Source: Bathynomus jamesi (lineage: Eukaryota > Arthropoda > Malacostraca > Isopoda > Cirolanidae). Taken from it: a stretch of 64,000 nucleotides of DNA. The notes under the pieces were generated by a model. That model made no database searches. It saw only the letters and a list, made by a program, of their open reading frames with translations, and had not been told where the DNA came from. Position numbers and translations under genes: made by a program. Positions 42,901 to 57,125 of this stretch are shown here, in pieces (position 1 is the first letter of the stretch; every line of letters begins with the position of its first letter). The stretch covers positions 79,501 to 143,500 of the forward strand of contig JAJOZX010003307.1 of NCBI GenBank assembly GCA_023014485.1, in the 5' to 3' direction.

Positions 42901-45900
42901 AACCAGATTTATACTAGTGATGGGACGATACCAAAATTTTTAACGATTCCGATTCCGATACGATTCTCGATTCCGATTCCGATTCTCAATATTTTTAAAT
43001 ATAATTCTATACTTGTTTTTCTGAAAATTGTCATATTTTACTCTGGTAAGATTAACTATTTACATTATGAGTATGGTAATATAAATTATATTATAGATTG
43101 GTTTAAAAATAAAAATCAACTGTAAGTTGTAACAATTCATTTTAATCTTCTTGATTACACATCATGGATATACATGTTTTAATGTATAGCTACAATACAG
43201 TAAAAATAAAATTTGTTTTCCTCTTTCATTTAAATTTTACATTGCAAAACTGGTTCAATTAAAAGTTAAAGAATCGTTTTAAGAATCGGAAATCATGGTA
43301 CAATTCTCTCGATTCCGATTCCTGAAAAATGCTCGATTCTTCCGATTCTCAATTCTGATTAATCGTCCCATCACTAATTTATACTTTTGATGTGACATTA
43401 CGCTGTTATCATTACTTATCAAATTGAAATCTAAAAATCTGAAAAAGATTTAGGGTTGCTAGTACAAAATTTTTAAATTTCCTGTTATTAATTATAATCC
43501 TTATTAATTATAAGCAACTATATTTATATATTATTTATATTTATATATTATATATTATTTATTATTTATATATTATATATTAAAACATTAGGTTAAATCT
43601 ATTTTAGTCATAAAATTGAGCTAGGCCTAGACCTAGGCTGCTATGGTTATAGTTGAAGGATTTGCACTGACTCCGACTCCATCCAACTATGCACTTCCGA
43701 CTCCACGACTCCGACTCCACAGCCCTGAGTCAGTGACCTTAAAGTTTTGATAAATATCGTGATTCAGGATACTTTCATAATAAACAGGAGAACTTCTGGT
43801 GGGCTAAAAACGCAAGCACTCAGGTCCCACAATAAGCATTGATTTCCTGGAATCTGGAAACCTCCTGCAATGTTCTGTCACATCCTGAAGCAGATACAGC
43901 AATACCTTGCACAGCACAGTTAATTGGATCATCTATTTTTCGAATAAAAGTTGAAAGTTCATCAAATGAAATAGTACTGAAAAGAAATTAGAAAACAGTA
44001 GGAAAATTGTGCACTAAATTTAAAAAAATTGACAAAAATACAAACCGTGCTACATCAAAACCGCGCTGTTCAAGGTATTACTGTACTGGGTTTGCTGTTC
44101 ATCCTGCGTCAGGAGATGATTGTACTCTTCAATGAGAGCAACTCCACGCTCTGCATGATCATTTGTGACAGTGAGGCTGTTGACAACCTTGAGAGCCTCC
44201 CTATAATCCTCTCTAGCTGGCCAAGTGTCTGGATCCTGGTCTAGGAAGTCAGTGGACAGATGAAGCTTTTCAAAGAAGGATAGAGACACTAGTCACAAGA
44301 TCAGAGAGCTGAAGCTGCTCAATAGCTGCTGGATTGACTGTCTGTCGCTTAGGAGCATCTTCTGTTCCTTGCCATAAGCTTCTTTGTAGAAGAGGACACA
44401 GATGGATCAAAAAAGGCAAGGGCCACCAGCTCCTCTGACAGGTACCAGAGGTGTGATGAGAACTTGGCTAGAACAGCTTTTGATACAGCAGTGTTGACAG
44501 TGGCATAGGCAGGGAGAGCCTTCAGAAGATTCAGGTCATTGTTTGGTGCTGATGCAGACAGAGGAGCTTCAATCCATGCCTTGAGGTAGATCTTAACTGC
44601 AAAGACACACGTCTGCTGAAGACCATTCTTCTCCCTGTCTGTCAGTTTAAACTGATGATGAAAAAGCCAGATCTTGAGCGAGTGCCATAAAGTGGATACC
44701 CCATGGAGGAGTGACTCCCATGAAGATCAATGAGAGCTCTATGAATTCCCGGTAGTCATCACGAAGGTCCTTTTGCTCTGTCAGTGACTTTTCAGCCCAA
44801 GCCACTAGCTCTGGGTCATTGATGAGATCAGCTATCTCCTTGTCATCAGCTGCAGTTGTATATGAATTTCTGTCAACAAACTCCCACTGATCTTGAAACC
44901 TCTTAAAAATCAAAACATCTGGTCCTTTGGTAGTACTCATGAGTGTGGTAAAAGCTGTCTCAGCAAGAAGCTCCAAGATATGGTGGCGGCATGCCAGATA
45001 CAAAAAATCCTTCTGCAGCTCCTGTTCTATGAGAACACATGCACCTAACTTTCGCCCAGTATTAGCAGCTGTAGTGTCAAATGATAATCCTATAACCTTC
45101 TCCTTCAAACCCCATTCATTAAGAGCCCATTCTCCCTGTCTGTCAGTTTAAACTGATGATGAAAAAGCCAGATCTTGAGCGAGTGCCATAAAGTGGATAC
45201 CCCGTGGAGGAGTGACTCCCATGAAGATCAATGAGAGCTCTATGAATTCCCGGTAGTCATCACGAAGGTCCTTTTGCTCTGTCAGTGACTTTTCAGCCCA
45301 AGCCACTAGCTCTGGGTCATTGATGAGATCAGCTATCTCCTTGTCATCAGCTGCAGTTGCATATGAATTTCTGTCAACAAACTCCCACTGATCTTGAAAC
45401 CTCTTAAAAATTAAAACATCTGGTCCTTTGGTAGTACTCATGAGTGTGGTAAAAGCTGTCTCAGCAAGAAGCTCCAAGATATGGTGGCGGCATGCCAGAT
45501 ACAAAAAATCCTTCTGCAGCTCCTGTTCTATGAGAACACATGCACCTAACTTTCGCCCAGTATTAGCAGCTGTAGTGTCAAATGATAATCCTATAACCTT
45601 CTCCTTCAAACCCCATTCATTAAGAGCCCATTCTCCCTGTCTGTCAGTTTAAACTGATGATGAAAAAGCCAGATCTTGAGCGAGTGCCATAAAGTGGATA
45701 CCCCGTGGAGGAGTGACTCCCATGAAGATCAATGAGAGCTCTATGAATTCCCGGTAGTCATCACGAAGGTCCTTTTGCTCTGTCAGTGACTTTTCAGCCC
45801 AAGCCACTAGCTCTGGGTCATTGATGAGATCAGCTATCTCCTTGTCATCAGCTGCAGTTGCATATGAATTTCTGTCAACAAACTCCCACTGATCTTGAAA

Positions 45901-48900
45901 CCTCTTAAAAATTAAAACATCTGGTCCTTTGGTAGTACTCATGAGTGTGGTAAAAGCTGTCTCAGCAAGAAGCTCCAAGATATGGTGGCGGCATGCCAGA
46001 TACAAAAAATCCTTCTGCAGCTCCTGTTCTATGAGAACACATGCACCTAACTTTCACCCAGTATTAGCAGCTGTAGTGTCAAATGATAATCCTATAACCT
46101 TCTCCTTCAAACCCCATTCATTAAGAGCTGCTATTACAGCCTTGGCTTGTTCTGATCCTGTCCCATTTGCTAACTTGGCAACTTCCAGCAGCTGGGAGAC
46201 CCCCCTTGCCAGTAACAATAACACTGGTCTACAGCCAAAATGCTTCGGAAATAAAAGTAGTCAATCTTTACTAATTTTGGGTCACTGAATACGAAAATGA
46301 TGCCTAAAATTGCCAATTGGCTCTATTTATAAATATATCAGGTAACCCTTCACCCTACTAACTGGACTGCATCTGTTGTGTATGTAATATGTAGACACAT
46401 TGATGCATTGACTCTACTGCGCATGTGCGGTTATATTTTTTTATTTTAATAAATTAATGTAAATATATATACAATAAAATATAATTTTAAATTTATCTTT
46501 TACATTATGTATTTGTAAATTATTTATTAAAAAATAGATTGGATCATTTTAACATATTGCTTCCCATAATGTTTTTGATATTAATATAAATGGAATACTT
46601 ACCTAATTTAAAATTATTAAAATGCAATGTAATTATATTAACCCTAGAACACTAACGTGACGTTCCAGTTACACCATCACTAACGTCGGGTAAAAAATAC
46701 CCGAAATGGAAAAATGAAAAAAAAAGTTCCAATCAAAATTTATTAAATAACTAAAAATGCATGAAAAGTTTAAGTAATATGCTATGCTATCCCCCCTGTA
46801 AAACTTTAAAAAATAGTAGTAGTGAGCAGTGAGGGGGTACTAAAAAATATTGGAATTTCTTGGGCAAAAAACAAAGAACTTAATATTAAGTCCCTGAGCG
46901 TAAAGATGGCTACAGCTGAAGACTTGTCCTTGCTGTCACACACCCCCAAGACGTATGAGCATCACCACAGAGACGCACAGCCTTGCAGCATCACCATATA
47001 CTGTAGAGGAGATAAGACAAAAAGGGGCATTTATTGAGAAGCGTAAATGTTACGGTTGGCAATATGCATTTTTTTTTACTGTTTCAGTCCGCCTGCAAAC
47101 AAACAGTAAATGCTAATTATCCATTATTAGTCTCATAATTAAGGATGGCAGGCAAAAACAAAAAATTATAACTTACTTATGCATCACAGGCAGCGTAGTA
47201 GTGCCGGGCGCACACGGCTCGGCCACAGAGACGGCATTTATGTTTGGTTTTCCGGTCGGACCCTTTGGGGCACTCCACACACCTCACCATGGGCCCAGTC
47301 GCATCTGCTACCACAGAACCAGACGTGTTGGCAGCAGCAGTAGGGGTTGGGAGGTCACACACTGAACATAAGGCATTCCTGAGTGGTCTTGATAGGGATG
47401 GGGATGTCAGCCTCTCTGTGGCCCATGGCTTAATAAGGGCCAGTGCCAACTCCTGCATGAAATGTCTCCTTTGAGGTGTCACTCCTCCCCTCTTCCTGGT
47501 CGTTTGACAGTGGATGATCCATGCATTGATGTCAGAAGCATTGATCATCCTGTAAAACATACACAGTGGCCACCGCTTGGTTTTGCAACCACAGGAGTAC
47601 TGTGCACACATTTGATCAAATGTGTCCACTCCTCCTTTTGTGCTGTTGTAGAATTCAATAACTTCTGGCTTCCCAGTGGTCCCATGGTTGGCTGGGAGTG
47701 CATGGAGGAGAGGAGCATCACAATCTTCTTGGTGGAAGTAGAAGGGAGGTATGACACCAAAGTTAGGTCCTTGGTGTGCAGGGATGCAGTAGAGCCTGGC
47801 GTCCTACCTTCCTTCGTGATCATCTCCCTCGGTATTTCTTTCTTGTTCCCCTTGATGGTCCCTACGATCGTCATTCCACAGTTGAGGAGGAGGTCAGCAG
47901 CAAGGGGCACAGAGGTGAACCAGTTGTCCGTGGTCACGTTCCTGTTGGTGTGGTGGTACTCCTTCGTCAGTTCTTTGGTGAAGTAGTGTCCAAGTTGTAG
48001 GTTCTGCTGTGGTAGGGTGGCCTGTTTCCCCAAGTATGGAATGCCTGCTAGAAGGTACTTGCTATCGACGTCATTTGCAAGCACTAACTTGAGTCTATAC
48101 TTTGCTGGTTTATTGGGGATGTACATCCGGAATGAGCACCTGCCCCTGAAGCCAAGCAGCTGCTCATCAACAGTGATGTTTTCCCCAGGCACATAATATT
48201 TTCTGCAATTAGCAATAAAAATGTCCCAGATGTGCCTGATGGGAGCAAACTTGTCACTAGCTTGCCTCTGCTGCCTTGTCTCATAATCATCGAAGCGAAG
48301 GCAGTCAAGTAGGAACGCAAACCTGCCCTCTGACAAGGCAGCACGGTACATTGCAGGGCCCCAACTTGGATTCCACATCTCCTTAGTTGTGAGATGGTTG
48401 TCTCTCTGAGTGCCACTGAAGATGAGGACCCCCAGCAATGCTTGTACCTCTGCTGCAGAAGTCCTCTTCAGTGTTGCCGTCTTCCTTGTGTACTTTGCTG
48501 CCTCTATATCAATCTTCTTGTTGGTGCATTCCACAATCACTAGAATTATCTGCTCCTCAAAGAACAGTGAAAAGCACTTCTCAGTGGTGTCAGCACCTGA
48601 TGCATCCTGTGTTGGCTAGGGTGGCAATAAAAAATGAAGTCGCAAAATTTAAAATGTGCGGGTGCTCATTTTATTCGGTTTGTTGAAAAAACAAATTGTG
48701 CCAAATTTCAAGTTCCTAATCTTATTTTAAGTGGTGGTACAAGACACAAAGAACTTTGTGCTCTAGACTATTGGAAACGAGTGTTTGAGTGAGCTTCAAA
48801 GTTATACAAAACAAAAAACTGAAAGGAACGATTCTGATAAGACTCAAACAACCTCAAATAGGACTGCAATAGCTTGTAGTGATCTGATAGATTACAATTA

Positions 48901-51900
48901 TGCCTAATTTTTCTGGCTTCGAATGAATGTGGATTTATTGGTATCAGGGAACATCTTCCGGTGCTGCTCCACAACCTGAAGAATGTATTGCTGTTGATCC
49001 TCCTGTGTGGTCAGCACAGCGTTAAAATCTTTCATTAGGGCAACTCCTCTTTCTGCGGGATCATTGACAACACTGATGGCAGAGACGCGCTGTTTCGCTT
49101 GTTGAAAATCTTCATCTTCCCACTGCTCCGGATCCTTGGAGAGGAAGGATGTGGGAAGCTGGAGCAGGTGGAAGAAGGCCAATGTGTTCTTCGTGACAAA
49201 GGCTGCCAAAAAAAGATGTTCAGCATCTCCCACATCAATTGTCACACGAGGCGAAGGACTCTTCCTTTCTTCATTTTTGAGCGCCTCAACCATGCCTCTT
49301 TTCACCGCGCTGCTGAGATATTCATCAAAAAAGGCCAAAGCGACCAACTTTTCACTTAAGTACCAAAGATGGCTAGTGATCCCTTTCAAAGCGGCCTCTG
49401 CCACGTGTCGGTTAACTTGTCTGTACTGCACCAGCTTTTGTATCAGCTCCAAGTCCAACCGCGGAGCATATCTGGCTACCGGGGCATTGAACCAAACTTT
49501 AACGTAAATCTCTGCAACAAAGAGGCAGAAGTCAGTAACACCCTGGAGCTCCTGGTCCGTGAGTTTCCCCAAGTTCCGCAACTGGTGAAGGTACAAGAAG
49601 ATCTTAAATGCATAGATGCATTTTGCCATCCACCGTGCCCTGTGGAGGGCACCCGGAGTTTGAATATGATTTCCCCGTGGTAAATTTATTCCGAGAAATA
49701 GCAGTATGAGTTCCAGGAATTCACGGTAATCATCGCGAGGCTGCTGAGATCTCAACTGTTCGTGCACAAACTCTGCAACTTTCTCCTTGAATGCGTGCAT
49801 CCGATCTGCCACCTCACGGTCTCCCTCAGCAGAAAGAAACGAATCCTTTACAATCTTTGAAAGAGCTTGATCTTTGGTCCCGAAGAGCATGCTACTAAGG
49901 CTTCGAAAACTTTTTCGAGAACTATTTCCGCGATGTGGTGATGACAAGCAAGATTGAGAAGTTTCTTCCCGAGCTTCTGCTCGAGGAATTGACAAGCGCC
50001 GTTCAAGCGACCGGTGTTACATGATGTCGTGTCAAAAGACATGGCTACGATCCCGGGAGATAACTGCCAGTCTTCCAGCATGTCATGCACTGCTGTTGCC
50101 TGCGCCAGACCTGTTGATGATGGCAGCTTTGGTACCCCCAACAGCTTCATCACACCTTCTCCTGAAACCAGGACTGGAAGGCGATCGACCTTCTCTTTGT
50201 TTGTAAGGTCTGGAAGGAGCTTGCCATCCCAATGAACTGTTAATGGTACCGTGGGGGAAAAGGACCTTCTCAGCTTGTCCGCAATGTCTTGGCGGAATTT
50301 CATTTGAGCTAGTCGGAAATAATCTTGTCTCTCGATTCAATGCGTAGTGCTCCATACTTTGTCCAGCAGCTGCTAAGGTATTGGCCACAACATGGACTGC
50401 CCGGCGATTGGATATCTTTGTGCGGTCCAACGCTTGCGCCAGTTCTTGAGTAACAATCTGATTTAACCCTCTTGATCTTTTCCTCTTGGGAGTGGCAGAT
50501 GACGCGCCTCCTATTGCTCCGACATTCACCTCATCTTCCTTGTCAGTATCCTCGTTTGTAGAACTGCTGCTCGACTCCAAAACCACGGACCTGTCCATCT
50601 TCTGGAGTTCATTCAGGTTCCTTCGTTTCCTTTTCTCTTGCTCACGCTGCCGCGTCATTTTGTTCTCTTGTCTAATATGCTTCTGATCAACAAGTCCTAT
50701 AGTTCCTCGATGACCAGGTTCACGCTGCGCAAGAAGAAACTGCTTGTCTTCTTTATTTTTGATGATTTTGAGTGCAATCGAACAGGCCTTTCAGACCTTC
50801 TAGAAAGACCTTCTCCTTGTCCATCTGGGTTTTGGTACGCCTCGCTCGTAATTTCTTTAAGCTTCTCCACTCAGAATGGAGGTTCTCCAGCTTGTCTTGT
50901 GCCCGGTGCGTAGCTTGAGTCGGAAGACTTGCATTCTTCCACACCTGTTCGACCTCTGTCATCACCAGTCGGCTACTTTCTCTGACAGGGCAAGACTCAG
51001 ACAGGTGAAAGAACAAGAATCGTTCCAGGACCTGCCGCTTGGATGGCAATTTGGCTCCTGTAAGGGCATATGAGTTGGGAGAAGTCTCCAGTAGCCATAA
51101 AACATCATTATTTCTTAGAGTAGTCACCATTTTTCATCTACCTGCAAAGTATACAAAATAGAGAATTAGTAAGTGACAATGGTGGAAACTTTGTTACTCT
51201 TGTACCACCCCCTAATGTTTATCAAAAGTCCTAAAAATTTGCCTGAGTGATTTTCTTCAGGAACTGCACCAAACGCGCCACCGCACTCGCTCCTCCAGGC
51301 AACTTGGATTTTTACCCCTATTGGCTATTGCCACCCTAGACTGTTGGCCCTGGTGTAAAGGCAGGCATAATGTTTCTTGCTGGTGTTCTTGTGGTTGCTG
51401 GTGACTGAGGCCGACAACTCCACCTGAAACCAGCAGTACTGCTGATTGTGCTGGTTGCAAAGTTGATCACAGGGGAGTCATCCTCGTCACGGCACCGGTG
51501 CCGCCCCCTTCCACTAGGAGGAGGTGCAGCACAGGCAGCAGCAGGCATGGAGGGAGGCACAGAAGAGGCAGGTACAGGAGGAGGCACAGGTGAGGCAGGA
51601 GGAGAAACAGAAGGCAAATGAGAGGCCACAGGTGAGGTGTCAGGTCCTGGGGTGGGTGGAGAGGCAGTAGATGTGGCCACAGGTCCAGGTGTGGCCACGT
51701 GGCTGGTGGTAGGCCTAGCACGCCGCGGTCGCTTAGCCCGGCGGTGTGATGACCTGGGCTCATCTATGTCACTATCACTACTCTCTTCACTTGGTTCCTG
51801 GACATAATCCTCATCAAGATCGCTGTCGTAAAGTACCTCTCCCTCAATTACGTCCTCGATCTCATCGTCACTGCTTTCCATTAATTTCTCCTCAATCTCT

Positions 51901-54900
51901 TCTGAGTGAAGGATTTCACTCTGAGCCATTTTTAAATATAATTATTATTAATTTCACTATGAAAATGCATAAACAGTTTTAACACATTTTCATGAAAAAG
52001 TAATGCTATAAAATTTCATCAAATAAATGTAGAATCTAAACAAATTCTTGCTTTGTATTAAACTTTTTTATCAGTTTACGGGATTTTATACACTGCTGGA
52101 TCATGCCATCTCTTCTATTGAACCCAATGACAGCTGCAGATGCCTCAGTCACAAGCTTGATATGGCGTTGTACCACTTGATTGTGGCATGGCTGTTTGAA
52201 TTTCAAAGGATTTTTTCTAATGTTCACAAGTTCAGTTGATGTAAGATGGGTAACTATTGGAGGCTCTGCTGTCAAGTTATCAAGGTTACTCATCTTGTCA
52301 TACGATTTAGCATTTTCATTGATTATAGGCACCTTAAATTTCCTGACAGTGCAGTCTCTTGTATAACTCAAACTGTCATAATCATCATTATTCACATCAT
52401 CCTCAACTTTAAATCTGCTGGTGAAATCCATTTTGACTCTGATGTCCTGGGTTGTTTTCTCTACTTCACCCCTCAGTGCCAGGATCTTATTTACTGCAGT
52501 GTTTCTTCTCTCCCTGTCCTCATCACCAAGCATTGATATTATAATGTTTTTTGGGTGAGCAAAAAAAGCATTCCTTCTTAGGGTTTTTAGGGCAGTCTTT
52601 TACTTTCTTATTAGGAAACTCAGAGATTCTGCTCAGCATTGAAAAGAAGTTTCTTGAACCATCGAGTGATTCTTCTTGATTTCAAACCAGCTGGGGAAAT
52701 ACACTTTTAAACAGAACTCAGCAACAGTTATCAATACTGAACTCAGCTTTTTCTGTGAAACATAGAATCTGAGTATTCTACAACGTAATGTCAGCCATCT
52801 TGAGTGATTTAATGGCCCAACTTCTAAAAGCTCAAGGTCCTTTTCAATAGTCCCTAGCATGACTGCCATGCATATTCTATAAGCATAGTCACGACTGAGA
52901 TCATCAATTACATCATTGGGCAATATAGTGAAATTCTGATTTCTGATTGGCTTAAATTTGACAACATCCCATTCAGAAACCATACCACCTAGCTGTTTTC
53001 CTATTGGCCCTGAAAAACTATCAGGGCTCTTCGTAGTCCCATCGAGCTCCATGAAAACATGACAAAGAGGTAGCTCATTACAATGTAAGAGGCATATGAT
53101 CCTTTGCAGTGGTCTTCCAATAAGCTCTTTAAAGACTCTGATCGCCCCTGAATTATGTCTAGTCATCACTGCAGTTCCATCTAACCCCATGACTTGCAGG
53201 TTGTTTTCCAGATCAGTGTCCTTCACTGCTTCATAGAGACTTAGTGCAATTGATACACCATTCCCATTCTCTGGGGTAACATGTGTCAAATAATGTCCTC
53301 CTGAAACATTTTAAACAAAATTTAAGGAAATAATAAATGTATTTGAGATCAGTAGATTACCAGGTATGACCAATGAACATATATAACTATTGCATAGTTC
53401 TTACTCCTTAATGTTACTAAGACCAAATTTATGCTATCCACTAAAAATTTAAAACATACCATACAGAAAACAGTGGCTTACCCGGTTCTCCAACTATAAC
53501 ATAGTGCTCTTCTACTTTGGTTTGTTGATAATGTCACCCCTCTAACTCTGTAATTGTCACAGTACCATCCTGTCAGCCATCAACATAAATGCTGTCCACT
53601 AAACCAAAGAATACTTCTTCCTCAGCTCTGATCTGTTCATGGTATTTGCACTGTTGCCTTCGTAGTTTACTCCTGTATTAATGAAAATTGTTTACAAATT
53701 TATAAGGCTGGAGGTAGCACTGATAAACAGGAATGGAAACAATGAACAGTGATGGGCTGAATACACTGACTTTTATGCCTGAGCCCAATATATTTGAAAT
53801 TTATTTTTCCATGTTACAATGTATAATATACGTATAATTAAATAAAATTACTAGTGATGGGACGATACCAAAATTTTTAACGATTCTGATTCCGATACCA
53901 CTAAAAAGTCTCGATTCCGATTCCGATTCTCAATATTTTTAAATATAATTCTATACTTGTTTTTCTGGAAATTGTCATATTTTACTCTGGTAAGATTAAC
54001 TATTTACATTATGAGTATGGTAATATAAATTATAAATTATAATAGATTGGTTTAAAAATAAAAATCAACTGTAAGTTGTAACAATTCATTTTAATCTTCT
54101 TGATTACACATCATGGATATACATGTTTTAATGTATAGCTACAATACAATAAAAATAAAATTTGTTATCCTCTTTCATTTAAATTTTAAAGTTTACATTG
54201 CAAAACTGGTTCAATTAAAAGTTAAAGAATCATTTTAAGAATCGGAAATCATGGTACAATTCTCTCGATTCCGATTCCGATTCCTGAAAAATGCTCGATT
54301 CTTCCGATTCCGATTCCGATTAATCGTCCCATCACTAAAAATTACTTTACTTATTAGTAGTAGTAGTAATTGTAATTTTGTTAAAAAAGCTTAGGAAATG
54401 TGGATGAAAATGTAATCATGATAATTTTGAAATCTTACCTGTCAATGACGTTAGTGTTATCATCATCAGTGATAATGCCAAAATCTTTCAAAACTGCTGA
54501 TGCTACTGCTGCACCTGCTCTGTCAGAAATTGAATACCTGGAAGATTGTATTTTGAAGTTGAGAAAAATGATATCCATTTTAAGTCTACCAAAATGACAT
54601 GGCACATACAACTAAGTACAGTTATTAAAGAACAATCACAATTCACAAGTGCTAATTTACCTATCAACAGCTCTGCTCAGGTTCTCCAGATCTTGGTAAT
54701 TACAATGAGAGGAACCAGCAGGCTATGGATCATCTCTAGAGTCTTCTGATGGAGTTTCGCTAGAGCTACCAGTAGTGTCTGGACTGTCTGGTTGAGGTTG
54801 TGATGCACTTGCCTCTTCTCTCTGGCTTCGTTCACTGAACAATTAGTATGACTAGATTTACTATGCCAAATATATATATAATATATATAATATATATATA

Positions 54901-57091
54901 TATATAAATATAATATAAAAAAAACATCAAAGTTTAATTAAAATGGTTCAAGTTATGATGTACTCTGACTAACCATAATTCTGCTTGTTGTTCGTCAATT
55001 ATTCTTCTCCTGTATCTAACATCTGCCTCTGTGAGCCTTTCCTCAAATCTTGAACAGTATCCTAGCCTCACAGATTTTTGATCCTCATAGAAGGAGAAAT
55101 CATCCTGAGTCATCCTCAGTTTAAACTCCTCCTCCAATTTTCATTGTTGAGAAAGATCCTCAGAAAAAATATCAAATAAACAATCAAGCTCTTTGACAAA
55201 CAATTCTAGTTTTGCCGAATAGGTTGAACCTCTCTTTGTGACAGAGTATCGATGAAACCTGTTGATGCATTTTTGAAGTTAAAATATTAAAAAAATCAAT
55301 ATTATTTTCTTAATTAAAAATTGTGGTCACAAATTGCTTAAATATTTTTTAGTTTAGAAATTTTGGCTGAAATACATAGATAAATTAATTCACAGGTTTA
55401 CAGAGCACATCACAACAAAATTATATTTAAAATAAAAAATTTACTATTGGCTAAGAAGACATTCTTGTAATTAATTTAGTACTACCCAGGATAGAAAGTT
55501 AACGACTTACCATGAAAAGTCTGCTGCTAGTTTGTCCACCTTTGTCTCAATGGTGCGCAAGGATAGTGGATAAACATTACGCCAAATCCATTGTTTCTTC
55601 AACTCATCTGCAACTTTTGTGATGTTTTCCTTGGTTTTCCAGTTTGGCTCCTTAAGTAGATGCTGAACAACTTTTCCAGCAGTAGGTAATTTTCCATTAG
55701 GAAAACTGTCAATGGATGGAAAACTATGGCCACTGTAAGACTTTTGTTGTCTGGCTTCTACGTTTCATAAGTAACTAAAAATCTTGAAGACGTTAAACTA
55801 GTGTTAATTGAATAGGTTATAAAAATTCTGAAAAATAGAAGTAAATATAAAGTAGGTTGGACAAAAACAGCTACTGATTTTAATTTAACTCAAAAAATAT
55901 GTTTATACATCAATGTATACTTTTGAAAATAATTGTTGTTCTCAGCATCAAAAAATCATAAGATGCACTTTTTAGATTGTGCTTCTGGCTATTATAGAGC
56001 TCCAAATAGGCAAAATAAAGTGTTTTTTTGTCGCATGTGGGCGTGGCACATATAGAGTGTGGTTGCTGATGCGATATCACCAGCAACCACCAAAAACCAT
56101 CACCAATGCTCATTTTTAGACATTTGACAACTATTTAACACCCCTGATTTTTAAACTAAACAATTACTCTACCCTAAATTGGTATATTTTTTTATTTAAG
56201 GTCAAAGGTCAAGGATATTTTTTTAAATTTTCATTTTAGAGGCTTATGACAAGAGAGATAATATGACAAGCTGTTTAAGAGCTTCAAAATGACACTAGAA
56301 TCAGAACTCCAGCTTTATTAGTTATGTGGCTACAGCAATTTGAAATTTGACAGTAAGTAAAAAATCAGGTCAAAGGTCCAAATTTTGTGACCCTGTATCT
56401 CCCAAAGGTCAGCCAGCTCTAAAATTTGGGGAATTTCAGTTTCTCACACATACCTACTAATGTACCAAATATCATGAAAATCTGAGCTGGTCATGTTCAA
56501 ATTCACCTTTTTTTTGGCTGAATTTGTACCCATGCTGCTCCATTCCATATTGGGATTGTCTTCCATATAAATGGCCATCCCAATTTCAAAGTGCCTGAAA
56601 GCTTCAGATATCCTTTTCATCATCAGCTGTTTTGGTGGTCTCTTGCCCCTTGTTCCTTGAGCTGTATCATCAGGTGATGATGTTTCTGGTGTGTGGTTTG
56701 AAATTTTTTCTGGTGCATGTGGTGGCAAAAATGACATTTTATTGAACAGGAATGACTTGTATGGAAAACTGTTCCCTAATTTGTTAATGACGTAAATAGA
56801 ATGGTGTAAATCGGTGACTTACTGTACTATAAATTACTTTGTATTATGTAAATTATGACAAAGTACTGTATATAGTACCATACCATATTATAGGTCTTGT
56901 AAACATGGGCATCCACAGGGGGGGAGCAAGGAGGGGCAGTTGCCCCTCCTTGGCTCTGGACAAAGTTAATAAGGGGAAACGTATAAAAAATTGAAATTTT
57001 TTTACTCTTGTTTTAAATCAATCTTCAAGGTGTGGACAATAAAATATATGTGACAATGCCAGATGTATGATTATATTAATTTCTTGAAATT

Positions 57092-57125
<34 letters not shown>
